A DNA stretch of 64,000 nucleotides. It comes from Streptomyces colonosanans. Lineage in GTDB: Bacteria > Actinomycetota > Actinomycetes > Streptomycetales > Streptomycetaceae. The stretch's first letter is position 1. Each line of letters opens with the position of its first letter. A program made the translations under genes and the position numbers. Below, in pieces: positions 51,199 through 60,367 of the stretch. The stretch covers positions 1-64,000 of the forward strand of contig NZ_MLYP01000045.1 of assembly GCF_001866645.1 (NCBI RefSeq), given 5' to 3'. The notes under the pieces are model-generated. The model was not told the DNA's origin and ran no database searches. It worked only from the letters and a program-made list of their open reading frames with translations.

Positions 51199-51510
51199 GT
51201 GCCCGCAGGCGAGGCATTGAGCGTGTTGTCCCGCTTTCGGGTCGAATTCTACGGCTGCCTGTACAGCCGCGCCGATGCGCTTTTCGAGCTCACCGACGCG
51301 ATCTTGTGCGCGGACGGGCCGGTGAAGCCCCTGGTCGAGCGCTCCGTCATGGAGCGGCGGGTGCAGACCTGTCGGCGTCAACTCCTGAGTTGCACGTTGA
51401 TATGGAATCAGCGTCATCTGCTCCACGCAGTACGCGAGTTCGAACGCTTCTCCAACTCGCATCGACCGCATCAGGGCATGGGCAACGTCCGCCCACTCTG
51501 CCCGTTGGCG
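51199..51510 (+). pseudogene. Two fused transposase scraps (IS701-like N-terminus, integrase-core C-terminus)
   Basis: Plus strand begins LSRFRVEFYGCLYSRADALF and ELTDAILCADGPVKPLVE, resembling the start of an IS701-group transposase. It then switches within the same frame to NQRHLLHAVREFERFSNSHR and PHQGMGNVRPLCPLAP, the C-terminal block of an IS3/IS481-type integrase. The chimera fills the gap between GH84 and the LacI gene; 51008-51198 shows nothing certain. Confidence 0.5.
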
Positions 51511-51554
51511 CCGCGTGCTGGGGGTGCGCACGCTGACCGAGGCATAGGATGAAG

Positions 51555-51587
51555 GCTGCGGGCGCGCTGTGGAAACGCCCGCAGCCG
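51555..51587 (+). terminator. Hairpin upstream of the LacI gene
   Basis: GGCTGCGGGCG (51555-51565) pairs perfectly with CGCCCGCAGCC (51577-51587), with an 11-nt loop. It ends 25 nt before the LacI start. It may terminate transcription arriving from the left or regulate the LacI mRNA. Confidence 0.4.
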
Positions 51588-51612
51588 TCGGCTGGAAGAG
51601 AGAGCGAGCGCA

Positions 51613-52641
51613 GTGCCCCCGTCCGGCAGTCCCGGATCCACCGGACCCGCGACGACGCCCACGATGCGGGATGTCGCCGCCCGTGCAGGCGTCAGTGCCA
51701 TGACCGTGTCGCGGGTGCTGAAGGACGAGCGCGTCAGCGCTACGACCAGGGAGCGGGTGCTCGCTGCCGTACGCGAACTGGGCTACCGTCGCAACGAGGT
51801 GGCCCGCACTCTGCGTCTGGGCCGGCCCAGCGGCATGATCGGTCTGGTCGTCACCAACCTCGGCAACCCTTTCTACTCCCGTCTCGCGCTCGGCGCTGAA
51901 AGCGTCGCCGAGGAGTATGGGCTTCGGCTGGTGCTGGGCAACACGGCGTCACAGGTCCAGCGCGAACGTGAATTGGTGGAGGATCTGATATCCCGCCGGG
52001 TGGACGGCGTGATCGTGGTTCCGGCCGGCGCCGCACACCCTCATCTCAGTCCTGCCACCCTCGGCGGCACGCCCGTGGTCTTCGCCTCCCAGCCGCCTTC
52101 CGAGATCGAGGCCGACGCGGTTCTCGTGGACGACTTCGGTGGAGCCCGCGAGGCCACCGCACAAGTGCTGTCCGAAGGGCACCGGAGCGTTGGTTTCCTA
52201 GGCAATCCACCCGGTCTGTTCACCGCAGCAGAGCGCTTCCGCGGCTACTGGGCCGCGCATGAGGAAGCCGGTCTGACACCGCACGAGGAGTGGGTGCGCC
52301 GGGGCCCGCACGACATCTCCACCGCAGAGGCGGCGGCCATGGAGCTGTTGGACGGCGAGGATGCGCCGACAGCACTGTTCTGCTCCAACAACCGCATCAC
52401 GCTGGGCGCTTACCGGGCGGTGTGGCGCCTTGGCGCCAGCACCGCGCTCGCGGGCTTCGACGACTTCGAGATGGCGGACATGCTGCAGGTACCGGTCACC
52501 GTCGTCTCGTACGACGCGGAAGAGGTCGGACGCCGGGCGGCCCGGCTGCTGCTGGACCGGATCGAACAGGGGCCGGACGCGTCGGCGGGCTCGGCGCGCC
52601 GGACGGTGGTGCCGACGTCGGTGGTGCGCTACGGCGCGTAG
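51613..52641 (+). CDS. LacI-family transcriptional regulator
   Basis: A 342-residue repressor-type protein. The helix-turn-helix and hinge are PTMRDVAARAGVSAMTVSRV and RVLAAVRELGYRRNEVARTL. The effector domain starts MIGLVVTNLGNPFYSRLALG and includes VDGVIVVPAG and STALAGFDDFEMADMLQVPV. It should sense a sugar and control the convergent ABC importer and neighbouring catabolic genes. GTG at 51613 is the first start giving the whole domain. Confidence 0.92.
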   Translation: MPPSGSPGSTGPATTPTMRDVAARAGVSAMTVSRVLKDERVSATTRERVLAAVRELGYRRNEVARTLRLGRPSGMIGLVVTNLGNPFYSRLALGAESVAEEYGLRLVLGNTASQVQRERELVEDLISRRVDGVIVVPAGAAHPHLSPATLGGTPVVFASQPPSEIEADAVLVDDFGGAREATAQVLSEGHRSVGFLGNPPGLFTAAERFRGYWAAHEEAGLTPHEEWVRRGPHDISTAEAAAMELLDGEDAPTALFCSNNRITLGAYRAVWRLGASTALAGFDDFEMADMLQVPVTVVSYDAEEVGRRAARLLLDRIEQGPDASAGSARRTVVPTSVVRYGA

Positions 52642-52779
52642 CACGGCCGGGCAGCGGGACGCGGCGCCGGCACGCTGTTCCGGGCCCGGTCACGCGCTCC
52701 GGACGTCGGCCCGGCAATGAAGGCCTGCCGGTACAGCATGAGGGCGACGGTGCCGCCTACGTTGCCGCCTTGGAATCGC

Positions 52780-53607
52780 TCAGCCCTTTGTCGCCCCACC
52801 GGTGAGGCCCTTGACAAAGTGCTTCTGGAAAGCCAGATAGAAGACGAGAATGGGCAGCGTGGCCAGGAACATCAGCGCGAAGACCGTGCCGAAGTCCGCC
52901 TGGTGCTCGCCGATGGCGCGATAGATGCCGACGGTCACCGTGGTACCGGTGGCCGGCCCCAAGATGATCAGCGGATTGAGGAAGTCGTTCCAGATCCAGA
53001 CGCCGAGGAAGATGAGAACGCTTGCCGATGCCGGCCGCATCAGAGGGAAGACCACCTGCCAGAAGACGCGGAACGGGCCTGCGCCGTCGAGTTCGGCTGC
53101 TTCTTCGAGTTCCCGCGGGATCGTCTTCACGAATCCGGCGAAGACGAGGACTCCGAACGGCACGTAGTAGCCGACGTATGCCACGATCAGGCCGGGCACG
53201 GTGCTCATGAGGCCGAGGGCCCGGAGTACCTCCGTAATGGGGGTGAGGATGACCGCCGGTGGGACCATGAGCCCGCACAGCAGCGTCACCATGGTGACCT
53301 TGGCTGCGACGCCGGCCGACCGTGCGAGGTAGTGGCCGAGCATGGCTGAGACCGCGGTGACGAGCATCATGGAGATCGCAGTGACCTCCGCGCTGTTGAT
53401 CAATCCGTACCAGAAGAGATGGTCCGGGCGGGACAGTACGCTGTGAATGTTGTCCCAGGTCGGTGGGATCGGGAGTCCCACCGGGTTCGAGACGATCGCC
53501 GAGCCGTGCTTGAACACGTTGACCAGCACGAGGTAGACCGGCAGGAAGAACAGGGAACTTACGAGGAGCGCGACCAACGGTCGTAGCCAGGCTCGGAGTC
53601 CGGTCAT
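52780..53607 (-). CDS. Carbohydrate ABC transporter permease (MalG type)
   Basis: A 275-residue permease with six hydrophobic segments. The coupling-helix EAA motif is ELEEAAELDGAGPFRVFWQV, and the C-terminus ends FQKHFVKGLTGGATKG, the classic MalG/CUT1 ending. It imports an oligosaccharide with the second permease and the lipoprotein upstream. It starts 2 bp after the stop of the other permease. No ATPase gene is present, as usual in Streptomyces, where MsiK serves many CUT1 importers. Confidence 0.92.
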   Translation of the reverse strand: MTGLRAWLRPLVALLVSSLFFLPVYLVLVNVFKHGSAIVSNPVGLPIPPTWDNIHSVLSRPDHLFWYGLINSAEVTAISMMLVTAVSAMLGHYLARSAGVAAKVTMVTLLCGLMVPPAVILTPITEVLRALGLMSTVPGLIVAYVGYYVPFGVLVFAGFVKTIPRELEEAAELDGAGPFRVFWQVVFPLMRPASASVLIFLGVWIWNDFLNPLIILGPATGTTVTVGIYRAIGEHQADFGTVFALMFLATLPILVFYLAFQKHFVKGLTGGATKG

Positions 53608-53609
53608 GA

Positions 53610-54524
53610 TTAGGAAGACACCTCGCGTTTCTGCAGAAGCCTGAGCGCGATCACCGATATGGTCGCGACCATGGCGAGCATCACCGCGGCCATCGCGGAG
53701 GCATATCCGATGTGGTTGCCGGTGAACGCGGTCTGAATCACCTGGAAGGCAAGTGTGGATGTGGTTCCCGGGCCGGGACCGCCGTTGGTGAGGACCTGGA
53801 CTTGGTCGTACGCCTTGAATCCGCCGATCAGGGACATCACGGTGTTGATCGTGACGGCAGGCGCCAGCATCGGCCAGGTGACGTGACAGAACCGCATCAC
53901 CGGTCCGCAACCGTCGATAGCCGCCGCCTCGTACAGCTCTTTGGGAATGCTTTGAAGCCCGGCCAGGTAGACCACGACACAGAACCCGAGCCCTTGCCAG
54001 GCGATGACCCAGGAGACCGTGTAGAGGGCGAGGCTCGGGTCGGAGAGCCATCCCGGTGGGTTGCCCATGCCCAGCTGCCGCAACATGGAGTTGAGCAGGC
54101 CGTCGTCGACGAGGATCGTCTGCCAGATGACGCTGACCACCACCGCGCTCAGGACGACCGGGATGAAGAAAACACTCCGCAGTGCGTTGTAGAACCAGCC
54201 GCGTCGATCGAGGAGCACGGCGAGGGCCAGACCGCCTGCGTTGGTTACGAGAGTCACGATCCCCGCGATGACGGTGGTGTTCTTCAGCGCTTGGAGGAAC
54301 TCGTCGTCAGAGGGCAGGCTGGTCAGGTTGTCCAGCCCTACCCATCGGGTCGGGGGATTGAAGGGATCCTTGTTGGTCAGGCTGTAGGCAATCGCAATGC
54401 CGATCGGCACCAGCACAAGAGCAAAGTAGGCCAGGAGCCCTGGGGCTGCGAATACAGCGAAGCGACTCAGCTTGTCTCGTGAGCGCGCCCGCCGGGGCGG
54501 GCGCGGGTACCGTTTCGGGCCCAT
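53610..54524 (-). CDS. Carbohydrate ABC transporter permease (MalF type)
   Basis: A 304-residue permease. AAPGLLAYFALVLVPIGIAI begins the membrane domain; the EAA loop is ELYEAAAIDGCGPVMRFCHV, and FQVIQTAFTGNHIGYASAMA precedes the last helices. ATG at 54524 (MGPKRYPRPPRRARSRDKLS) is preferred because GGAGGGAGG lies upstream and the positively charged start fits the family. Second gene of the SBP-permease-permease operon. Confidence 0.92.
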   Translation of the reverse strand: MGPKRYPRPPRRARSRDKLSRFAVFAAPGLLAYFALVLVPIGIAIAYSLTNKDPFNPPTRWVGLDNLTSLPSDDEFLQALKNTTVIAGIVTLVTNAGGLALAVLLDRRGWFYNALRSVFFIPVVLSAVVVSVIWQTILVDDGLLNSMLRQLGMGNPPGWLSDPSLALYTVSWVIAWQGLGFCVVVYLAGLQSIPKELYEAAAIDGCGPVMRFCHVTWPMLAPAVTINTVMSLIGGFKAYDQVQVLTNGGPGPGTTSTLAFQVIQTAFTGNHIGYASAMAAVMLAMVATISVIALRLLQKREVSS

Positions 54525-54607
54525 GACCGGCTGCCTCCCTCCTGCTGCGCCTGGACGACCGGGCGCAGCAGGAGCACGATCCAGTGGAAAGCGGGTAGCC
54601 ATCCGCA

Positions 54608-55900
54608 CTACCGGGTGGCCTTGTCCCATTGCGCGTCCATGTAGGCGCCGAATGCCGAGGCTGTCATGCGGCCGCCGAGCAGCTTCTGGACACCCGCGGC
54701 AGCCTTGTCGGCCAGGCCTGGTGGCAAGGAGCCGTCGCCGGTTTCCTGGGAGAAGGAGTTGACGATTCCGTCCGCGCTCAGCGCTTCTCGGTACGCGGCC
54801 ACGGTAGCGTTGTAGACGGGACCCATGTTGCTGGGGGGACGGTAACCCTTGATGGCGATGATGAGCCCGTCAGCCTTGACGGCGGCATCGAGGTTCTTCT
54901 GGTCCTCCATGAAGGCCCGCGCCCATTTCTTGGCCAGACCCACATCCGGTGCCTTGGAGCTGACGGACATTCCGCCGCCCGTGACGCTCGGGAGGGCCGG
55001 CGAGCCATCATCGGTGGGCCACGCGAACACACCTGTGTCGAAGCTCGGTTTCTTCGCGTCCGCGGAGGCGGAGAACCAACTGCCCATCGGGTACATGGCC
55101 CCCTTGCCGTCGCGGAACGCCTGCTCGGTATCGGCGTAGGAGCGCGACAGCCCCGCCGGGTCGATGTAGCCCTTGTGGGCCACATCAGCAATCTTCTGAG
55201 CGGCGTTGACGAAAGCCGGATCGGTGAACTTGACCTTGTCGGCGCTGCGTTGCGACAACCAGTCCGGCGTCTCCTTGTAGACGTCAGTGGCCACCGTGCA
55301 CATCAGCGGGAACATGTCGGCCCAGGTGTCCTTGCCGCCGCCGCCGACCACAAAGGGGTTGATCCCCTTTGCCTTCAGTTTGGCGCTGTCCGCGAGCAGC
55401 TCACGGTACGTACGCGGTGGCGCATTGATGCCTGCCTTGGCGAAGTCGCTCTTGTTGTAGTAGACGAGCGTCGCCTGGGTGGCATAAGGCAGTTGGTAGA
55501 CCTTGCCGCCGTACGGGTTGGCGTGCGGATCGACATAGTTCGCCAGCTCGCGGTCCGTCCAGGGGGCCAGCTTGCCCGCCTCGGCGAATCCAGCCGGGTT
55601 CAGACCGATCATGATGTCCGGGAACTGACCGGTGCTGTCGAGCTGTTTCGCGTATCCGGTGCGGTCGGCGCTGGGTGACACGAGCTTTTTGATGGTCACG
55701 CCAGGCACCTTCGCCGAAGCGCGGGCGATCGCCGCATCCCAGTACTTCGCGTCGAGGTTGGGTGTCTCGAAGGTGAGAAAGGTCAGGGTGGCTTTGTCAC
55801 CCTTGGAAGCGCTCTCGCCGGTGCCGCCTGCCGTACATCCGGTCAGCACGAGAGCACCGGCGAGAGCGGCGGTTTTCAGGACCATCGGATTCCGCGTCAT
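54608..55900 (-). CDS. Sugar-binding lipoprotein of the ABC importer
   Basis: A 430-residue extracellular solute-binding protein. The lipobox is ALVLTGC with the modified cysteine near residue 22. The CUT1 fold is visible in KATLTFLTFETPNLDAKYWD, FPDIMIGLNPAGFAEAGKLA, PYATQATLVYYNKSDFAKAG and GKGAMYPMGSWFSASADAKK. It captures an oligosaccharide and delivers it to the two permeases encoded downstream. ATG at 55900 has GGGGA about 10 nt upstream; 55909 is an alternative. Confidence 0.92.
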   Translation of the reverse strand: MTRNPMVLKTAALAGALVLTGCTAGGTGESASKGDKATLTFLTFETPNLDAKYWDAAIARASAKVPGVTIKKLVSPSADRTGYAKQLDSTGQFPDIMIGLNPAGFAEAGKLAPWTDRELANYVDPHANPYGGKVYQLPYATQATLVYYNKSDFAKAGINAPPRTYRELLADSAKLKAKGINPFVVGGGGKDTWADMFPLMCTVATDVYKETPDWLSQRSADKVKFTDPAFVNAAQKIADVAHKGYIDPAGLSRSYADTEQAFRDGKGAMYPMGSWFSASADAKKPSFDTGVFAWPTDDGSPALPSVTGGGMSVSSKAPDVGLAKKWARAFMEDQKNLDAAVKADGLIIAIKGYRPPSNMGPVYNATVAAYREALSADGIVNSFSQETGDGSLPPGLADKAAAGVQKLLGGRMTASAFGAYMDAQWDKATR

Positions 55901-56163
55901 GTGTCTCATTCCCCTACCCGTCAGTGCCGAGGCCGGTGGTGGTGTCACTGCTTTGTCGTTCCATGACGAGCTGGGAGGTCACCTGTTCCCATCTGCCCTT
56001 GGATACCGCCACATAGTTCAGATTCTTTCGGGAAACGCGCGCGTTCTGGAGAGCGACCGCTCGTTCTGAGCGTTCAGCCATCAAGAGCGCTCAGGGTATC
56101 GGCCCCGTTCTCGGCGGCGTCAAGACATTAGACGGAACTATCGCTCTCTGTCCGCGACCAGAT

Positions 56164-56178
56164 AGATGTGATACATCT
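56164..56178. promoter_or_regulatory. Palindrome AGATGT-GAT-ACATCT between the importer and enolase genes
   Basis: A perfect 6-bp inverted repeat with a 3-nt centre sits in the 474-bp divergent region. The core GT-N3-AC with flanking A/T resembles operators of FadR-subfamily GntR regulators. A FadR-type regulator gene is in the same locus (62987-63805). It could control both directions; the rest of the intergenic region shows no further clear site. Confidence 0.45.
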
Positions 56179-56374
56179 CTACATGCCACACAAGGTCCAC
56201 ACCAGCCTCCGACGTGGAACGGGATACGACGACAGGTCTTCGGTTCAGGCACGAGGTGTCATCTCCCTATGCAGGGGCGGCCATACGGGCCCGAACGGAG
56301 GCCGGGTCTACTGAGGGGCTGCTGGCGGGAACCGCAAGCCGCAGTGAGCTACATCCGATGACCTGAGGGGCGAG

Positions 56375-57439
56375 ATGCGTATCACCGACGTGACCGTTGA
56401 ACTGGTCGATCTGCCGGCCCAGCCCGTCTTCCGGTGGCGCCGGGGTCTGCCCGGCTCGGAAGGGGCGATTGTGGGCGGAATCCTGCGCATCCATACCGAT
56501 CAAGGCCTGTGCGGGGAAGCGCACACGCGGCGTGGGACCATCCTCAACGACCTGGTGGAACGCCGCATTCGGCAGGATCTACTGGGCCGTGATCCCTCCC
56601 ATCGCGAGCTCCTGTGGCACCGTCTGTGGGAGCTGGACCGCATCGAGGAGTTCCCGATCTACGTCCTCGGGCTCGTCGACATCGCCCTGTGGGATCTCGC
56701 GGGAAAGGCGGCTGGGCTCCCCGTGCACCAACTGCTCGGCACGTACCGCGAAGCCATCCCGGCCTATGCCAGTACGGCGACCTTCTCCAGCATCGAGGAG
56801 TACCTCGATGTCGCCGACCAGTGTCTCGCGTCCGGCTTCGCCGCGATCAAGCTGCACGCCTGGGGGGACGCGCGTGAGGACGCCGAGCTGTGCCGGAAGC
56901 TGCGGGACCACGTCGGGGATGACGTGTGTCTGATGTACGACGGCTCAGCGGCCTTCGACCTCGCTGATGCGCTCTACCTCGGCGAAGCCCTGTCCGACGC
57001 CGGGTACACCTGGTACGAGGAGCCGATGCGGGAGTTCAGCGTGACGGCATACCGCAGGCTCGCCGAACGTGTCGCCGTTCCCTTGCTCGTCGCCGAAACC
57101 TCGGACGGGGCGCACATGAACACGGCCGACTTCATCGCATCCGGTGCGGCCGGCAGCGTGCGGACCAGCGCGCTGTACAAGGCAGGCATCACCGGTGCCA
57201 TGCGGGTGGCCCATCTCGCCGAGAGTTTCCTGCTGAGAGCCGAGGTCCACGGATCCGGGATCGTCAACGCGCATCTGTGCATGGCCATCCCCAACACCAC
57301 CTACTACGAGTCCTTCGTCCTCACCAACCCGGTGGTACGTGAATCGTCAGTCGGTCCCGACGGGCAGCTCCGGGCCCCCACTGCGGCCGGCATCGGGTAC
57401 GACCAGGATGGCTGGTCGGGCGGGGTGGCGCGGGACTGA
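56375..57439 (+). CDS. Enolase-superfamily sugar-acid dehydratase (mandelate racemase-like)
   Basis: A 354-residue protein. The N-terminal capping domain is followed by a barrel with the KxH base motif in AAIKLHAWGD, metal ligands in CLMYDGSAAF, YTWYEEPM and VAETSDG, and a late His in AEVHGSGIVN. The KxH plus His pair fits the mandelate racemase/sugar-acid dehydratase group. The first metal ligand motif reads DGS instead of the usual DxN, which may mark a distinct subgroup. It probably dehydrates an aldonic or uronic acid. ATG at 56375 follows GAGGGG. Confidence 0.88.
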   Translation: MRITDVTVELVDLPAQPVFRWRRGLPGSEGAIVGGILRIHTDQGLCGEAHTRRGTILNDLVERRIRQDLLGRDPSHRELLWHRLWELDRIEEFPIYVLGLVDIALWDLAGKAAGLPVHQLLGTYREAIPAYASTATFSSIEEYLDVADQCLASGFAAIKLHAWGDAREDAELCRKLRDHVGDDVCLMYDGSAAFDLADALYLGEALSDAGYTWYEEPMREFSVTAYRRLAERVAVPLLVAETSDGAHMNTADFIASGAAGSVRTSALYKAGITGAMRVAHLAESFLLRAEVHGSGIVNAHLCMAIPNTTYYESFVLTNPVVRESSVGPDGQLRAPTAAGIGYDQDGWSGGVARD

Positions 57440-57496
57440 GGCTGAGAACTCCGCTCCAACGGCCCCTCGATCGCGTCCTGGAGTCGTGCGTGCGCG

Positions 57497-58615
57497 TCAG
57501 TTGACGCCAGGCACGCGGAACAGCTCCTGTTCCACTGTGTTGAGTGCGAGCCGTACGCCGCCGAGTGCTGCGGCTTCGTCGCCGAGCGACGAGGCAGCCA
57601 CCTCAACCGGGAAGAGGCAAAGGTCACTGAGGCGGTTCCGGAGGGGGGCGAGGAGGAGCTCGCCGGCGAGGGAGATGCCGCCGCCGATGACGACCTGCTC
57701 CGGGTCGACGGTGAGGACCATGGCCGCCACGCCCTGCGCGAGGTCGGTGGTGAAGTCGGCCAGGGCCTGTTCGGCGCGATGATCCCCGGCGTGAACGGCT
57801 CTGAAGACACCTTCCGCGGAATCCCAGTGTTCCAGCAGGCGGCCGGGCGCGGTGTGCCAGCCGGAACTGCGGAGAACGCCGATCTCGCCCGCGGCGCCAT
57901 TGCGCCCGGCACGCAGTCGGCCGTCCAGGAGGATCCCCGCGGCGATGCGATGGCCGACGTGGATGTAGATCACATCCTGGTGGCCGCGGGCCACCCCCTG
58001 CCACTGCTCGCCGACCGCGGCCAGCGAGCAGTCATTGCCCACGACAACCGGCGCGCCGAACGGCTTCATGAAAGCCGCCACGAGGTCGGTGCCCGCCCAG
58101 TCCGGCAGTCGTCCGCTCACGGTGACCGTGCCGGAGGCGGAGACCACGCCGGTCGTGGCGACTCCTGTGGCTCGTACGTCCGTCACGCCGAGAGCTGCGG
58201 AACGCAGCGTGCGGCGGGCCAACGTGCGGGCGTCAGCGATGCGCTCGGCGGGGCTGTGATCAGGGCCGACGGCTGTGCGGCGAGTGGCAAGCACCGTGCC
58301 GCGCAGGTCGGCGACGATCGCGAGGATCTTGTGGACGCCGATGTCGAGGCCGAGCACGCAGCCCGCCTCACTGCGAAAGCGGTAGCGCTTGGCAGGACGG
58401 CCCACCTGGCGTGGGCCGTCGGCGGCCGGAGCCACCTCCTCCACCCACCCCTGCTCGACGAGGCCGGCGACCGCGTTCTCCACGGTGTTGCGGGCGACCG
58501 CGGTGGCTTTCACGAGTTCGGTGAGCGTGAGCTCTTCAGCGTCGTACAGAGCGCGCAGCACCGCGGACTGGTTCACCCGGCGCAGGAGTGATGGATCGCT
58601 TCCAGTGTTGATCAC
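57497..58615 (-). CDS. ROK-family transcriptional regulator
   Basis: A 372-residue NagC/XylR-type protein. The N-terminal winged helix includes RVNQSAVLRALYDAEELTLT and VARNTVENAVAGLVEQGWVE. The ROK fold begins CVLGLDIGVHKILAIVADLR and contains APVVVGNDCSLAAVGEQWQG (sugar-site N-D) and HAAL-like segments. The usual cysteine zinc cluster (CxCGxxGC) is absent: the corresponding region reads GEIGVLRSSGWHTAPGRLLE, so this member lacks the structural zinc site. It is divergent from the Gfo/Idh gene and probably binds the palindrome at 58675-58697. Confidence 0.88.
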   Translation of the reverse strand: MINTGSDPSLLRRVNQSAVLRALYDAEELTLTELVKATAVARNTVENAVAGLVEQGWVEEVAPAADGPRQVGRPAKRYRFRSEAGCVLGLDIGVHKILAIVADLRGTVLATRRTAVGPDHSPAERIADARTLARRTLRSAALGVTDVRATGVATTGVVSASGTVTVSGRLPDWAGTDLVAAFMKPFGAPVVVGNDCSLAAVGEQWQGVARGHQDVIYIHVGHRIAAGILLDGRLRAGRNGAAGEIGVLRSSGWHTAPGRLLEHWDSAEGVFRAVHAGDHRAEQALADFTTDLAQGVAAMVLTVDPEQVVIGGGISLAGELLLAPLRNRLSDLCLFPVEVAASSLGDEAAALGGVRLALNTVEQELFRVPGVN

Positions 58616-58674
58616 GGTCTGCTCCCACCCCTCTTGACGCGGCTGCGGCGAGGGTGCACAGTGGCTCGCGAAGT

Positions 58675-58697
58675 TATTTCAAAGGGTACCAGAAATA
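58675..58697. promoter_or_regulatory. TATTTC-N11-GAAATA inverted repeat upstream of the ROK gene
   Basis: A perfect 6-bp inverted repeat in AT-rich sequence, unusual for this GC-rich DNA, 60 bp upstream of the ROK start and about 220 bp before the oxidoreductase. The spacing resembles NagC/Mlc/XylR-type ROK operators. Probable autoregulatory operator. Confidence 0.5.
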
Positions 58698-58918
58698 TCG
58701 TCAGGAATTTGCCGAGACTGGCCCGACCTTCGGCGCCGTCGTCGTGTGGATCGAGGCCTGTACCGCTCCGGACTCACCGTGATCTCGGCGACTCTCGGCC
58801 GTGACCTGTGTCGTCACCACTCCCGCTTCGGGACAGCCAGCACTGTGCGCGCTCACCACCTCACCTTGCAGAGGCACTTCCTCAAAGGCCCCGCTGAAGC
58901 AGCCCTCAAAGGACGATC

Positions 58919-60238
58919 GTGACCCACCACACTCCTGCTACATCCGCCAAGCAGTTCACCAATCTGCGTGACCACCACGGCATACCGCTCGATCGTCCGC
59001 TCAGTGTCGCCATCGCCGGCGCGGGCGCGCGAGGCGCCGGATATGCGGCGCTGGCCGCCGCGGGTGGCACGCCTGTCACCATCGCCGCGCTCGCGGAGCC
59101 GCGTGTCGGCCGCCGCGACCAACTCGCCAGCCGGTACAGCGTGCCGACCACGCACTGCCACGACGACTGGCGGCAGATGGCCGGCGGTCCTCGTCTCGCC
59201 GATGTCGTGATCATCGCCGTACAGGACACACAGCACGTCGAGGCTGTGGAGGCATTCGCGGCCCGCGGCTACGACATCCTGCTCGAGAAACCGATGGGGA
59301 CGACTGCTGCCGAGTGCGACCGGATCGCCGCCGCCGCCGAGGATGCCGGGGTCTCCCTGACGGTCTGCCACGTGCTGCGCTATGCGCCCTACACCGTCCG
59401 TCTCAAGCGCATCCTGGACTCCGGTCGTATTGGCGAGATCGTGAATGTCCAGCACTTGGAGCCCATAGGCTACTGGCACTTCGCGCACTCGTTCGTCCGG
59501 GGAAGCTGGCGGCGCGAGGACACCTCCGGTTTCCTGCTGCTCACGAAGTGTTGCCACGACATCGACTGGCTCGGCTACATCGTCGGCCGGCCCGTGCGGG
59601 CTGTTTCCTCTTTCGGCGGGCTGGCTCACTTCCGTGCCGAGAACGCCCCCGAGGGCGCCGGAGAGCGGTGTGTGTCCTGCTCGATCGAGCCCGGGTGCCC
59701 GTACTCGGCGCGCAGGCTCTATGAAGTCGGGCTGCGCGAAGGCGGCGTCAAGCGGTACTTCACCTCGGTCGCCGCAGAGGAACTGACCGAAGCCTGCGTG
59801 GAAGAGGCGCTCGCGAGTGGACCGTACGGGCGATGTGTCTACCACACCGACAACGACGTCGCGGACCACCAGGTGGTGAACCTGGAGTACGAGGGAGGCA
59901 CGACCGCATCCTTCACCGCCACTGCCTTCACCCCGCAGGAGAACCGCAGCACCAAGATCTTCGGCACTCGAGGGCAGATCACCGGCGACGGTCGGCACAT
60001 CGAGATCTACGACTTCGCCACCGACGAGCGCACCCTCATCGACACCGACGCCGGCGGTGCCTCCGCCGCGGAGGGCCACGGCGGCGGGGACGCGGGTCTG
60101 ATCTCTTCCTTCGTACGCGCGCACCACGAGGGTCGCCCCGAACTCCTGCTCACCGGCGCGGCGGAGAGCCGTGACAGCCACCGGGTGGTGTTCGCGGCGG
60201 AGCAGTCCCGCCGGAGCAGGCAGGTCGTACAGCTCTGA
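58919..60238 (+). CDS. Gfo/Idh/MocA-family oxidoreductase
   Basis: A 439-residue NAD(P)-dependent dehydrogenase. The Rossmann fold starts LSVAIAGAGARGAGYAALAA, the EKP motif is ILLEKPMGTTAAECDRIAAA, and the catalytic HxxD region is LLLTKCCHDIDWLGYIVGRP. Residues about 240-275 carry a cysteine insert (CVSCSIEPGCPYSARRLY) seen in a subset of this family that acts on glycans or glycosides. It would oxidise a sugar ring position. GTG at 58919 follows AAAGGACG closely. It precedes the 788-residue exported protein on the same strand by 130 bp. Confidence 0.9.
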   Translation: MTHHTPATSAKQFTNLRDHHGIPLDRPLSVAIAGAGARGAGYAALAAAGGTPVTIAALAEPRVGRRDQLASRYSVPTTHCHDDWRQMAGGPRLADVVIIAVQDTQHVEAVEAFAARGYDILLEKPMGTTAAECDRIAAAAEDAGVSLTVCHVLRYAPYTVRLKRILDSGRIGEIVNVQHLEPIGYWHFAHSFVRGSWRREDTSGFLLLTKCCHDIDWLGYIVGRPVRAVSSFGGLAHFRAENAPEGAGERCVSCSIEPGCPYSARRLYEVGLREGGVKRYFTSVAAEELTEACVEEALASGPYGRCVYHTDNDVADHQVVNLEYEGGTTASFTATAFTPQENRSTKIFGTRGQITGDGRHIEIYDFATDERTLIDTDAGGASAAEGHGGGDAGLISSFVRAHHEGRPELLLTGAAESRDSHRVVFAAEQSRRSRQVVQL

Positions 60239-60367
60239 TCTGCCCCGTCGCGGGGAGGGCCGCAGACAGCGCCCCCTTGTCACCGGCCAAACGACAACGG
60301 GTCGGCCCTGGTACGACGTTCACCATGGCAGGCACGTTGTCACGGTCCATCTCTCCTGGGAGGAACC

